Shown here: positions 1 through 11,455 of the stretch, in pieces
Layout of the letters: each line of letters opens with the position of its first letter
Numbering within the stretch: position 1 is the first letter of the stretch
Assembly: GCA_963693305.1 (NCBI GenBank)
Contig: OY855916.1
Location: 9,010,001 to 9,074,000, forward strand
Source of the DNA: Meandrina meandrites
Taxonomy: Eukaryota; Cnidaria; Anthozoa; Scleractinia; Meandrinidae
Direction of reading: 5' to 3'
Length of the DNA stretch: 64,000 bases
Position numbers and translations under genes: made by a program
Notes under the pieces: model-generated
Databases searched by the model: none
What the model was told of the DNA's origin: nothing
What the model saw: the letters and a program-made list of their open reading frames with translations, nothing else

Positions 1-217
1 GAGGTAAAGGGCAACTCGGAAATGGCGTAATACTTGGGTGCCCCGGGAGGACAGTCTGTCGAAAATTAGACTGCCCTTCCGTAGCCAATGAGATTGCTTG
101 TTTGTCTAATACTCGGTCATTGGGTTATGCTAATAGCTAACAGTCAATGATGTACAGCACTGCTTATCTAATTCACAACCACCGCTAACCACTTGTGTAT
201 TTTCAATTTGTCTTCAG

Positions 218-3200
218 TCCGTCTTTACCGATCTTGAAGTCCTGGCCGCCATCTTGGCTAGTGCTGTTCATGATGTCGATCATCCAGGAGTAAACAATCA
301 CTTCTTAGTGGCAACAAGTAAGCATTCCACAAAACTCCAAAAAATAAAAAACCTGTGCTAAAAGGGGCTTTGTCCCAAATCTTAACAGATTTTTGAACAG
401 TCAACATATATATTTGTGTCGTAGGAAACCTAAAACTAATGGTCCATTTTTACTAGCAATTGCTTTATTAGAGCACTGAAACTGTTAACAAGCGTTTTGG
501 GCTGCGGATTGCTTGGATGGAAATGGATTACAACTTGAAAAATTTAGGTTAATCTTTCAAGTTGTTTCCTCGTGTCCTAAAAAAATCGACACTTATAGTC
601 GTAGTTTGATTTCTCTCCGCAAATTGCGGTGCTATCTTCCATTAGATGTTCAAATATGTTTTTCATAGGTTAAGTTGCCTACCACTACTTTCAGAATAGT
701 TTAGACGAAAAGTCCGCAAAATCTCTGTGACGTAGCTCCTTTAGATCCTTAGAGGGCTCAAAAGCGGATTTTATGAATTTGATGTTTCTTTGTCAACAGA
801 TTCAGAAATGGCGCTGATGTATAATGACGAATCCGTTCTTGAAAACCATCACTTGGCCGTTGCGTTTCAGCTTTTACAGCACGAAGATTGCGACATTCTT
901 GAAAACCTAACGAGAAAAGAAAGGCAAACAGTGCGGAGAACAATTATTGAAATGGTACGTGAATTAAAAATTTAGCGCGTCGCGAAGTCGTAGTTCCAAA
1001 CCTTGATATCACAGTTGTATACGAGCCAAGTGACCCATCAGGCCGGAGCTTATCCTAGTTTCCGTAGCATGAAGCGACTGGGAGTATTTCTACTCCCCCC
1101 TGGATGGGATGCTAGTCCATCGCAGGGCTACCCCCAGCAGTAAATTCGCCCTTACCCATTTATACACCTGGGTGGAGAGAGGCACTATGAGAGTGAAGTG
1201 TCTTGCCCAAGAACACAACGCAGTGCCCCGGCCAGGGCTCGAACCCGGACCGCCCGATCCGGAGTCCAGCGCACTAACCATTAGGCCACCGCGCCTCCCA
1301 TATTTGATATCATAGTGCGCGTTACATTACTGCGTTACATTTTGTCGTCGTGCCCCAAGATCGAAAAGTACTTTCTCCTGTCTGATTTCCATGGACTTCT
1401 TACAATGCCAGTTCTGAGAATTTTGCGACACATCAAGTCAATACCTCCAAGTTGATGGCTTCCTCAATTCTCTACACCAGCCTTCCTGGCATTGTATGAA
1501 TATTGTTAGAACAAGGTTGATTTTGATCTCTCTGTTTTTGTCAGGTACTCGCTACTGATAACGCTAAACACATGAGTCTCCTGGCTTCTCTCAAGACCAT
1601 GGTTGAAAGTAAAAAGGTGGCGGGCAGTGGAGTGTTGTGTTTAGACAATGGAACTGATAGAATGCAGGTGGGTCATGCCCCTTTATTTAAGGTGGCTTGT
1701 AATGGTTTAAAATTTCCCGTCTTTGACTACACCAGTGATAAAAAAGGTGAAAAAGTCTGCATACGAGCCTAGTGGCCCATCAGGCCGGAGCTTATCCCGG
1801 TTTCCGTAGCATGAAGCGACTAGGAGTATTTCTACTCCCCCCTGGATGGTATGCTAGTCCATCACACCAGTGACGCTGAGGAAAACCTTTAAGTGCTAGT
1901 TTGCATAGTTTTATCAATGAACATTCAACAAACTGAGGTCGCTTTGACGTCAAGATTTGATGCCATGGAAACGTCAAAAAATGTCAAAGATACCCTATTT
2001 TTTACCTTTCTGAGGTTAATAACGTGAAAAACTACTCGGTGAAAGTTTTTGTTTGTGATACATATTTGTCTTGCCAGGAAAAGAAACATATTTTGCAAAT
2101 TAAAAAAAAATTATCTGTAGGCAGGGTGCCGAGCTGCATTATTTTTTCATAAACATGAGTTTAAGGTGGCTCTGAACCCTGCCTATAGAATTTTTAAAAA
2201 TGTCTTGTTTATTTATGCAGTGTTTTATTCGTTTGTTCATTAGGTTCTCAAGTGTCTTGTACACTGTGCTGATCTTAGTAATCCAGCCAAGCCTCTCCCT
2301 ATGTATAGAAAGTGGGTAGACAGACTTATGGAGGAGTTCTTTAGACAGGTGGGTGCTGTTGCCTTGAGGCCCTCTGCTTGTTAAGGGAGGCTACAAAACT
2401 GTGATCTGATGATAAACACATCATGTTCAACCGAAACCGTTATCTTGTTCACTAATAAAGGCGTGGTGAACGAATTGGAATACACATAGCCCTTCACTAT
2501 TCTAATATGAAGCCTTGAAGGACCTAGAGATGATTTGCTGGCAGAAATCAGAGAGGGACACATTCTCTCATCCTTTCCTCTGCATTTCACCCTTGCACTT
2601 TGTTATCTCTCCTCATTCTCGCTTTCTCTCTTTTGGTATTGCATCACCTACGATTCTTCCTCTGCTAGATTCTTGCTACACTAATACCGTCCATTCATTC
2701 ATTCTTATGAACAATCAGGGTGACAGAGAGCGAGACATCGAAGGGATGGAAATCAGCCCGATGATGGACAGACATAACGCATCTATAGAAAAGTCACAGG
2801 TATGTACAATTTGAATACACTTAAAACGATATTGTTAGCGTTTCTAATGGTTAGCGTAATGTACTTCGCCTGGACGAATGGAAAGAAGAGTGAATAGCTC
2901 TTCAGTTGAAAGCTGGTCCGTTTTCCCGGAATTTTCCAGTCGCGTTTTACTGTTCCATTTATTGACAAACCCAAACTTCGAACATTTAAAATTCAGTGGT
3001 AGGACCTTTTTGGTGGCGAAGGAAGGAAGAAATGTAGGGAGGGTGGGGAGGGTGGGGATATTTACTCTGGTGTCTATGTCATGAAATCTATTGTTTTTGT
3101 ACAGAGAACGTTTGGTTATTACAGATGACGTGAAAAAAAGCGAATATTTCATTTACCGTTAGCAATCTATCTGCTCATATAGTGCCAGATAGTCTAACTC

Positions 3201-4493
3201 GTTTTCTTTCTTCTCAGGTGGTGTTTATCGACTTCGTTATCCAGCCGCTCTGGGAGACCTGGGGCGACTTGGTGCATCCGGACGCTACTGAGATCCTGGA
3301 GCGTATCGAGGACAACAGATACTGGTACAATGCGCAGGTCCCGAAACACGAGCAGGAGAGAAAGCCTGGGGAACACAGCTCCTCCGGCAGAGAGAAGCGC
3401 GTCAGTTGGCAGGGCACAAGAAAAGAAGCTATTGATCAGTCTGAACCGGAAACGTCTGGTGAGTGTGTGATCAGTGTCGAGTTTCTCCTAACAGTTTTTT
3501 GTTCAGAAACAATTCATTCTCTTCCGAGTTCAGTTTTGGTCTTTTAAAGAGAAAACAAAAGATCTTTTTAAACGGTTAAGAAAGAAAGAAGAAAAAAGTC
3601 TTCAGGACAAGTGAGGTTCAAGCGCATCAATCCGATCAGAAGTAGGAGCAAAAACATGTAGCCGTCGGCAAGCGCGGCAAAACATGCAACCAGTTCTAAG
3701 CGCGGGAAAACGTGCAACCAGTTCTAAGCGCGGCAAAACATGCAACCCTTGGCAAACGCGGGAAAACATGTAGCCCGTGCAAGCGCGGGAAAACATGCAA
3801 CCAGTTCCAAGCGCGGGAAAACATGCAAACGGTGGCAAGCGCGGGAAAATATCCAGGCGGCGGGAAACGGGGTAAAACAGGTAGCCGGTGCTTGGTTGCA
3901 AAACATGCAACCAGTTCTAAGCGCGGGTAAACGTGCAACCAGTTCTAAGCGCGGCAAAACATGCAACCCTTGGCAAACGCGGGAAAACATGTAGCCCTTG
4001 CAAGCGCGGGAAACATGCAACCAGTTCCAAGCGCGGGAAAACATGCAAACGGTGGCAAGCGCGGGAAAATATCCAACCGGCGGCGGGAAACGCGGTAAAA
4101 CAGGTAGCCGGTGCTTGGTTCTCGTTCGTCTTTGAGAGAATTATATCTCTGCTGTGATTGGCTAAGGCACTGCACGGATTTTAACAAGCCAATCAGCAAT
4201 TACTTCTAAACTTGCTTTCTTACTCATTTCAGTTGCCCACTAACAGAGAAACGTTTGCTCTCTCGCATACAGATGATGATTGTGAAAAAAGATTGCAGAG
4301 GCTAAGAGAAGTGGCTGCCCTCAAGTCTGGCGATTTGTCCAAATATGCCAGCAGCAGTCGTAGCTGCGAAGCGGACGATGAGTTTGATGACGACGAAGAA
4401 AAAGGCGGAGAGGAGGAAGAAACAGACCAGGCAGAACAAGAAGAAGACGAAGGAGACGAAAACGAAGATAATGAAAACGCCAACACAGACTAG
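218..4493 (+). CDS. PDE4: cAMP-specific 3',5'-cyclic phosphodiesterase, PDE4 type (partial, 5' end outside window)
   Basis: Hydrolyses cAMP to AMP in the cytoplasm. Exons read: 218-317, 800-954, 1545-1667, 2244-2348, 2719-2799, 3218-3458 and a last exon 4233-4493. Exon 1 carries the metal-binding signature [10 protein letters not shown] and enters in phase 0. Exon 2 holds [14 protein letters not shown] and exon 4 [11 protein letters not shown] with the second metal-binding Asp. Exon 5 ends in EKSQ, the nucleotide-selecting Gln, and exon 6 continues [13 protein letters not shown]. Residue order matches vertebrate PDE4 throughout; the regulatory UCR1/UCR2 part is missing because the window starts inside the gene. 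The tail is very acidic (many Glu/Asp), as in vertebrate PDE4 C-termini. Oddity: the strong donor at 3459 leaves one base over, and the last exon is open only in phase 0, so the final junction is unresolved. A SINE, a MITE and a large tandem array sit in its introns. The PDE4 assignment is firm; the subfamily is not decidable. Confidence 0.93.
363..740. mobile_element. TTAA-type MITE, copy 1 (in PDE4 intron)
   Basis: A 378-bp unit colinear with 52209-52590. The ends read AGGGGCTTTGTC and, inverted, AGGAGCTACGTCAC. The middle carries the same hairpin motif (CAACTTGAAAA with TCTTTCAAGTTG). The flanking TTAA sites are decayed to TAAA and TTAG, so this looks older than the other copies. Non-coding. 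Confidence 0.75.
1015..1301 (-). mobile_element. tRNA-derived SINE, family A, full length (in PDE4 intron)
   Basis: Read on the minus strand, the 5' end is tRNA-like: an A-box-like GTGGCCTAATGGTTAGTGCG and a B box GGTTCGAGCC near the expected spacing, followed by a tRNA-unrelated body (TTGGGCAAGACACTT, GTGTATAAATGGG). A direct repeat TTGATATCAYAG flanks the unit at about 1002-1013 and 1303-1314, a typical retroposition duplication. Related copies lie at 55727, 60825 and 63057, with fragments at 1762 and 21358. Confidence 0.85.
1762..1866 (-). mobile_element. SINE family A, 3' fragment
   Basis: About 100 bp identical in layout to the 3' end of the 1015-1301 SINE (CGTAGCATGAAGCGACTAGG on the plus strand, then TTTCTACTCCCCCCTGGATG). 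The tRNA-like head is absent, so this is a 5'-truncated insertion. Confidence 0.8.
3640..4118. repeat. GC-rich tandem array with two higher-order units in the last PDE4 intron
   Basis: Monomers of roughly 28 bp around AAGCGCGGGAAAACATGCAA are repeated many times. They form a longer unit of about 225-235 bp (3661-3896 and 3897-4120) in which the same order of variants (CCAGTTCTAAGCG, CCCTTGGCAAACG, ACGGTGGCAAGCG, ATATCCA, GGTAGCCGGTGCTTGG) occurs twice. Long open frames on both strands here are artefacts of the repeat. Confidence 0.92.
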
Positions 4494-4629
4494 AATCGTC
4501 TGAAGCGAGAGAAGATGCGAGCAGGATTTCCATCTGGAGTGATTTAGCGGGGATTTTCTTACAGATTTTCGGTGTAAAATTTGTCCCAAGAAGTTTAAAA
4601 CCCACAAATTGCTTATCAGAAGGCCACGA

Positions 4630-4635
4630 AATAAA
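4630..4635 (+). terminator. poly(A) signal AATAAA of PDE4
   Basis: Canonical AATAAA 137 bp after the PDE4 stop codon at 4493, the first such hexamer downstream on this strand. Confidence 0.6.
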
Positions 4636-4639
4636 AGAC

Positions 4640-7108
4640 CATGTTAACTGGAACAGTGCACCACAAGTTTACGTGGGAGACATCGAGGCGCGTAACAATG
4701 GACTCAAATAAGCGCGCATTGTTTGTTGGTTGTGGTCAACTGGAAGTTGTACACTGCTTGAACGTTATTCTGTTTCACTGTCCGTGGAAAGAGAAAGGAT
4801 TGCATACTGCAAACGAAAGTTTTACCAATAGTTTTAACAAGAAATTTCCTTACGGTACAACTGCAAATAGCGGTAGAAGAACGTTCCGAATGGCCTCTTG
4901 ATTTCTGTCCTTAAAGCTGTTGTGGTTTTTGGCTTCACTTCACATATGGGCTTTTTTCACGATACAAGACTTCAATCGACTATAGAAGAAAAAAGTTATG
5001 TGTTGAGTGAGAGTAGGGCAGTTTGGCAGGCGTGCCGAATGTTGTTTTAAATGGTATCTGTGAGAGTTGTAGTATAAACAAGAACAGAATGAACCTAAAC
5101 GGGAATCGCCTTTCAGTTTCACATTGACAAGAGAAACGTCTTTCTGCCCAACGCTCAAGCACACATCTTGGAATTCTGTGAAGATACTTTAAGCCCAGTT
5201 TCTGGTTGCTCGCTAGCCTGCAAACCGTCGGCTCAAATTTTAACTTAAATATTGTATTTATTTTACTTGTACATAAAAAAAACAAATGTTAATATCGGTT
5301 TTGTATTTAACCGTATCACGGACCTTTAAACAGGACTGTAAGCCCCAGGGGTAACATGGGGTAAGACCGATCTAAAATTGTATTATAGTGCTGTACAAAT
5401 TGTGAATAGGTATTCTGCGCCGAATTGCAAGCCCGAAAAAAAATCCGAAAAGATTATTATTGTTATTATCATTAAGTGTACAATGTGTTACAAACTTCGA
5501 TTACATTAATTATGGTGAAAATTTATCGGAGAAATTAAATAGAATTACGCAATGCCAGTCTCAGTTCATAATAAAAAAAATACATCGATATTGTGCTTTT
5601 TGTGTGGTCTCCTCGGCCTCCTACGCAGGCGTTCTGTTTGCCCGTCACGCAATCTTTCCCTCCCAACGAGGAAAGATTGCGTGACGAGCCAAAATAACGG
5701 CTGCGTTGGAGGATAAGTTATGGCGTGATTTAGAGCAGTCACGCTCACAGGCGTTATAAAGTCGTCACGGAACGCTCCTCTTCTCGCTTCTTTTGTGCAT
5801 GGAGAGGCATTGCGTGACGATTCAAATAGAGACAGCATTTCAAGAAGCTTACCTTAAGGCGGGGGTACACCTGAAGCCTGTTTTTCTACCGCTAAACTTG
5901 GTTAATGCGAATATCTCGTCTGCGTTTCAAGTAATCCAGAAGTTCTATGCTCATTTCACATTTTTATTTTTATTTCGTGGCGCACCTGCAAACTAGCTTT
6001 TTAGCTAAGCGTGCTGACCACGTTAATAAAGATTGTATTGATTCTATTGTATTGTTGTATGTTAAGCGGTGTTTTGTAAATTTTTTGGTGATTTTTGGGG
6101 ATGTTTGGAAAGAGATAGTTTTTCTCAAAGGATTAGTAAAATTTGGAGAAATAAGAAATATTAAAGATTTAATGTGATTTTAAAATTAGAATTTGAAGTT
6201 AAAAATTAGTAGATGGACACCCAAACAGTCCCCTGACAACCTGGGGTGCTCTTGCGTGGGGGTCAACTGTCTGTTGGTGTTTCAAAAATAATTTTCTTTC
6301 TTCTATCCCTTCCTTAAACCTCTTAAAATTTCACTCAAAATCGGGTGTACCCCCACCTTCAGATAAATGATAATTCGCTTTTGTAGAAGCGTGCTCGAAA
6401 CCCATTAGGGAGTGTTGCTGGCAACAAATCGAGAGACGCACTGGGTCTGATCGAACACAGTAGTGTAACAACTCTCGTAAGCTTTTAATTCTGCTGGTCT
6501 TCCGGTGAACAGGGTTCATACAGATTCTTAAATTACTTGAAAAAGTATGGAAATTTGCAAACTAATTTTCCAGACCGTGACGTAGAAAAAGTATAGAAAA
6601 TTAAGATTGTCTTGGTAAAAAAAAAGGGAAGAAGTCTGGAGTTGGACCTTCCAACATGAATCATGGCCTCTTTGTTTGCTCCTTTGATATTCGTGGGGCT
6701 TCCTAACCATTCCCCTCTATTAACTATGTTCTGAGTGATAGTGCAAGCTTGAATTTTCTAACCAGTGACTGGTTAAAAAATTACAGTTGACACAGTTGGT
6801 CACATACGCATAAAAATTATATACCTTAATTTGATAAGTCGCTGACGAATTTTTTGATCATACAATATTATTGGTACACTAACTGGAGAACAAACCAAGT
6901 GACGCACGAATGACCTACTAGTTCTCTGGCTCTGGTCATTATTCAACCCGTTAGTTCATACCCTGGTCTTTTTCTGTACCTCGCGCTCGTCCGCGAAGGG
7001 AAGAGAGGGCCTAGGCACTACGGTGAGGCTGAGGCGCGAGGTCACATCTATTACGCAGAGTAGTAGCAATTTCCGTTTGGATAAGGTGTGTTTTTCTTCC
7101 ACTTTGCG
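4640..7108. other. intergenic stretch without a supported gene
   Basis: Short open frames only, none with family resemblance or convincing splice signals. AT-rich stretches occur, and a perfect hairpin lies at 5643-5686. Confidence 0.6.
5643..5686. repeat. perfect 17-bp-arm hairpin
   Basis: Arms CGTCACGCAATCTTTCC and its exact reverse complement are separated by 10 bp. A further GCATTGCGTGACGATTC at about 5808 shares the arm sequence, so this is probably one end of a small non-autonomous element. Confidence 0.75.
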
Positions 7109-7110
7109 TA

Positions 7111-7625
7111 CCTTATTGTTACTTATTTTCGCGAAAATGAAACGGGTATATTTCGCGGGACTTAAATTTCGCGATTTGGCTATAAAAATACGTTAAAAGG
7201 AACTAACTTTCGCGAAAATTTTCAAAATACTGATCTGAATTAACAAACTGTTAGTCTCAGAATTGGCACATGCACATGTCCACAACTGGTTTTACTTTGC
7301 ATAGCAATAGTTTCCAATGACACTGAACAAACCATATAACAAAACGAAGCTGACTACTGTGACGACTGCGCCAAGGATACCTTACAAGAACTGAAGCAAG
7401 AAGAGGATATTGATTTATGCAAAGAAAGCTGGTTAACTACAGACAATGGACAAGATAGTTATGACCGGGAGTAAACTGACGTTAACGTTGTGCAAAGAAC
7501 CATATAGGAGGGTATTAAATTCGAGTGGTCAATTTTCGCGAAAACGTTTCTTCGTGGGTCTTAAATTTCGCAATTTTTTTGAAAATCGCGAAAATTAAGT
7601 CCCGCGAAAATAAGTAGCAATAAGG
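7111..7625. mobile_element. TA-flanked MITE with TTTCGCGAAA-rich inverted ends
   Basis: The left end CCTTATTGTTACTTATTTTC is matched by the inverted right end (CGCGAAAATAAGTAGCAATAAGG). Both ends are flanked by TA (7109-7110 and 7626-7627), as for Tc1/mariner-type elements. The motif TTCGCGAAA recurs inside each arm. No coding capacity is seen in its 515 bp. Confidence 0.8.
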
Positions 7626-7849
7626 TATATGGGATAAGGTACATGGGATAAGGTACATGGCAATTCAATGACAGGATATTTGTTATTCACACGTGCAGTC
7701 GAAATTAGCGTCCTTATAATCGAAACTCTACTTCCTTGTTCAGGGCTGTTAACTTATGGACCTGTTATTAAGACTTTTTTAAAAAGTTTTTCCTTCTCAC
7801 GTAATGGTCTTTACATCTTGGTGACTATCGCATGTACGAAACTTTAAAA

Positions 7850-8410
7850 TTATCCTGCGAAATCGTGCGGCATATCGCCTAATACTTAGCCGACGAGGCC
7901 GTAAGCCGAGTTAGCTAATATTTATCAGTTATCCCGCGAAATCACGCGGAATATCACCTGATACTTACACGACGAGGCCGTAGGCCGAGTTGGCTAAAAT
8001 CAGACGATATTCCGCAAGATTGAGCAGGATAATTGTTTTATTATTCAACAAATTGTCAACGAAACGCTTTTGGCAGCGAGAAAAACTGTGGTTTTGCAGC
8101 GCTTTGCAAGATTTTGGACGAATCTTGGCTACGGACGTCGGATAAGAATAACTTTCTGACCATGTATGGGCATCACGCGAATTTGATGAATAATAACAGA
8201 CGATATTCCGCAAGACTGAGAAGGATAATTGATTTATTATTCAACAAATTGGCAACAAAACGCTTTTTGCAGCGAGATAAACTGTGGTTGTGCAGCACTT
8301 TGCAAGATTTCGGACGAATCTTGGCAACCTACGTATATCGCAGGATATCTGTTATGTATGGATGACGGATAAAAGTTCTTTCTGACCATATATCGGCATC
8401 GCACGAATTC
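7850..8410. repeat. two sets of imperfect tandem duplications
   Basis: A roughly 78-bp unit containing GACGAGGCCGTAAGCCGAGT occurs at about 7852-7928 and again at 7930-8008. Next to it a roughly 180-bp unit starting CAGACGATATTCCGCAAGA occurs at 8003 and again at 8197. The CGCGAAATC and GGATAAT themes recur, suggesting an element with repeated ends. No gene. Confidence 0.75.
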
Positions 8411-8647
8411 GTTCAATAATTATTAATATTAGCTGCTTTTTTTCTGAAACTCAAACACTTGGATAACATGAGGGGAAACGTATATCACATTAATGGCAAA
8501 AGCTTAAACTTGGACCTTGAATTCTTCTCATGATCAGCTTTCGTCCTTGAAGGTCACCAGGGATTAGTGAAAACCTCGGAGAAACAGTCCATGCGTCACA
8601 CATATCTGACAGCCGCAACCTTCCAGCCCTCCCCTCTCATCCGCCTT

Positions 8648-8670
8648 TAATAATAATAATAATAATAATG

Positions 8671-8746
<76 letters not shown>
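8648..8746. repeat. (TAA)n microsatellite
   Basis: About 99 bp of nearly pure TAA repeats with one GAT interruption. It lies just beyond the 3' end of the LINE fragment at 8900-9316 (minus strand), so it may be that element's tail. Confidence 0.95.
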
Positions 8747-8748
<2 letters not shown>

Positions 8749-8899
8749 GCTTTATTTATCCTGGAGTAAAATCTATCAGCATTTATAAAAATGCTGGTCT
8801 TAACAAGATATCCAGTAATAAAATCTAAATTAAAATTTCAATACATAATTTACCTAAAATCTACTTTTAAGATGTATCAACATGCAGTGGTATAAAAAA

Positions 8900-9316
8900 T
8901 TAGACTGAGCATTTATGATTCTTAATATCAGTTTCTTTCAGATGTTTAAAGAGTTGTAGTTTAAAAGAAGATAGTTTAGTTTGTTTTCTTAGTTCTGTAG
9001 GTAGCGAGTTCCAGTCACTTGCCCCAGCATGTTTGAATGTTCTTCTTCCCGATAGGGTTTTGGCTCGGGGTAGGTCGATAATGCCACTGTTCCGTAATGC
9101 TTTGCCGTGGAGTTCGCTTCTACTGGTAAAATAACCTTCTAATTGCTTTGGACAGTTTTGCTTATTTACAATTTTAAAAATATCAATAAATCGAAGAAAT
9201 CTTCGCCTGTTATATAGTGTTAGTAGCCCCAGGTTGTTTCTCATATGTTGTGTACAGGTAGTTTTATTGGTCTTGAGAATTACTCTCATGGCTTGGATTA
9301 CTCTCAGGCTTTTCAC
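8900..9316 (-). pseudogene. non-LTR retrotransposon fragment, extreme C-terminus of the reverse transcriptase ORF
   Basis: A 138-residue open frame contains NLGLLTLYNRRRFLRFIDIF, then SGRRTFKHAGASDWNSLPTE and SFKLQLFKHL. The pattern 'L..R..LR....FK' followed by 'R.TF...G...WNSLP..LR....SFK..L..HL' is the familiar tail of CR1/L2-like LINE polymerases after the RT domain. No RT catalytic core or endonuclease is present upstream, so it is a 5'-truncated, dead copy. On the minus strand its 3' end runs into an AT-rich segment and the TAA microsatellite. Assignment to non-LTR elements is fairly sure; the clade is not. Confidence 0.72.
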
Positions 9317-10603
9317 CTTTCATCCTCCCTTCTCTCTCCTCCCGGTCTCATCGTGGGGCTCACCAGCCCCCTCCCCTATCTTAGTCTTTCACTCTACTCT
9401 CACTCTCTCAGCGCTTATTGTAATTTCAGCTCATTTTTGGGCTTTTGGCCCGCAACGAAAACAACGAACAGACGTTTTCCATGTGCCTTTGCAAAGGAAA
9501 AAGCAAACAAACACGCAGGTAAAGTAGGTTCTACATGACATTTTTTCATACTTGCTTGTTTAATATTCAGAATTAAATTTTTTAGCGCTATTTAAAAAAT
9601 GCAAAAGTAATTTATTCAAGATTACTGCACGTGTGAAACGTTTCCTTCGTCAAGCCACGTTTAACTACAAGAGTCGCTGATACGGGAAAGCGCTTCGAAC
9701 AGCTACATACAGAATTGGAAATTCTGAACAATTTCGGTAAGTTACAAGAGCTGCATAAATATTGTGCACTTTGTCGGGAAAATTAGTCAACAAGAAGCAC
9801 AGTTGAGAAAGTCAGTTGTGTAAACGCTTCGGACCGCTCCGAGATTACGTGCGAAAATTTGAATTTATTATGTTGACGGTTCGTTTCTCTGTAAGGTATT
9901 GGGCCTCAAACTTAACTGTTTTTATCCGTCACTGGTTGTGTATAGTTCTTTGCGAGCCTAAGAAATGTTTTGCGGTGACGTGTAGAACAATGAAACACGT
10001 ATATGCGAATGCCAATAACAACATTACATATATAAAGTTGACTTTATGAGTTGTGCCGAACTTCCTAATTTGCATCATTTTACATGTCTTGGCTGGTATA
10101 AAGGTATAGGCGAAATTGTCTTAATTTGTAATTTAAGCTTGATTTCAAATAATTTACTACTGCCAATCCACAAAATATTCGCTTTACAGTTGAAACTAGA
10201 TTCCAAAGTAGGGATTTTAAAAAGTTTGTTTTTAAAGCTCAGTTACAGCCAAACTATGCTTTCCTTACTTCAGTTACAAAGTTAAAGCATTTACGATGTG
10301 AAACAGATATTTACTTCATAAATCGTCACATGCCGGCGAGATCTTGATTCCCTAAATTTTGGCCTAGCATAGATACATTCGTTCCAGCATTTACTTATTT
10401 ATTTTTATTAATTTATTCTGCTTTTTCAACAGGTTTTGGATTTTTTTGCTGACGATGCAACAACGCAAGAAGAACTGGAAAAGAATTTCTTTACAATTAT
10501 GGCCGTCATAGGTAAGCACGCAGTTTCCTTTTGTTGGAAGTGATTTACATCCGAGAAATCCTCAGTCCCGAGGCAGCCTGGAGCAATTCAATTTGTTCAA
10601 ATT

Positions 10604-10832
10604 ATACCCCATTCACACCAAAGCTTAAACATGTTTAAATGTTGTTTAGTTGAACACGGTTTAAAATTGTTTTTTCCATGGAAGTTGCTGACTGATGTTT
10701 ATAGACTTTAAATTTAGCACAATGAAAACACAAGTTAAAGCATACCCTATATAAAATTTAGTCTGTCAGTTGTCTGTTTCTGATTTTTATTTTCTTAAAC
10801 CTGGTTTAACTAAACATGTTTTGTTGACCATA
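10604..10832 (+). mobile_element. MITE with ATACCCCATTCACACCAA end, truncated copy
   Basis: The left end ATACCCCATTCACACCAAAG and the body (AAACATGTTTAAATGTTG, CATGGAAGTTGCTGACTGA) are the reverse complement of 48868-49145. The right terminus is lost after ATGTTTTGTTG. Non-coding. Confidence 0.8.
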
Positions 10833-11455
10833 ACAATTTTTCCTCTACAATTTACCAGCAAAAAAGTATTCACTTGTATATATCGTTATTCCAACAGTTT
10901 CTAGGCAATCTCATTGAGGATGTAACAACTTCATGAGTTATATCAAATAGGTAAGTTCGTGCGCCGTTTTCTTTTTTTTTTCTCAAAAATAAGACCTTTC
11001 TCTGAAATGCAGATCTTAAGATCCCTTGGTACCAAATGACACTGGGTGAGCCAGCTGAACAAACTTGTCCCACGGCGGGCTTGTCTGGAAAAAGGGTGAT
11101 AAAAAAGATAAGACTACCAACCCATCCACCCATCCATGGGGACTATAATTCTAGCAATACCCCTCCCCTAGTGGTTACAAGTATTGTACTGTTATTGTGA
11201 TGAGTCTGTGACAGGCTCCAGTGATGTGGACAACTCTGGTCCGAATGCAAACTTAAATTAATTTGAAGGGGTCCCTATCCATTCCCTAATTTATTCATTA
11301 CATTTCTGTTTTCTGATTACAGGCACAAAATCATATATTTATTTTACCTTCTTTAACAGTTTCTTCAACTTCTTGGTCATTGTTTTGGAATTAGAGCATG
11401 GGGAAAATTCAAAAGAGATTGGACAACAAAGACGTTCTCCGTACCACAGCCATAC

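Noticed and set aside
1020..1301. Functional tRNA gene (A and B boxes present)
   Set aside because: The head is followed by a SINE body, several copies exist in the window, and the piece is flanked by a retroposition duplication.
3640..4118. CRISPR-like appearance of evenly spaced repeats
   Set aside because: The 'spacers' are also repeated, the host is a eukaryote, and no cas genes exist; it is a satellite-type array inside an intron.
3602..4199. Several overlapping frames of 80-106 codons on both strands
   Set aside because: Produced by the GC-rich tandem array; no splice context or family resemblance.
4212..4493. Independent 93-codon acidic gene
   Set aside because: Better explained as the terminal exon of PDE4, with an acceptor at 4231-4232 and a poly(A) signal downstream, although the phase remains open.
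9234..9538. Two overlapping 97-codon frames
   Set aside because: They begin inside the antisense LINE remnant and are low in family signal; at most the end (donor at 9528) could be a leader exon.
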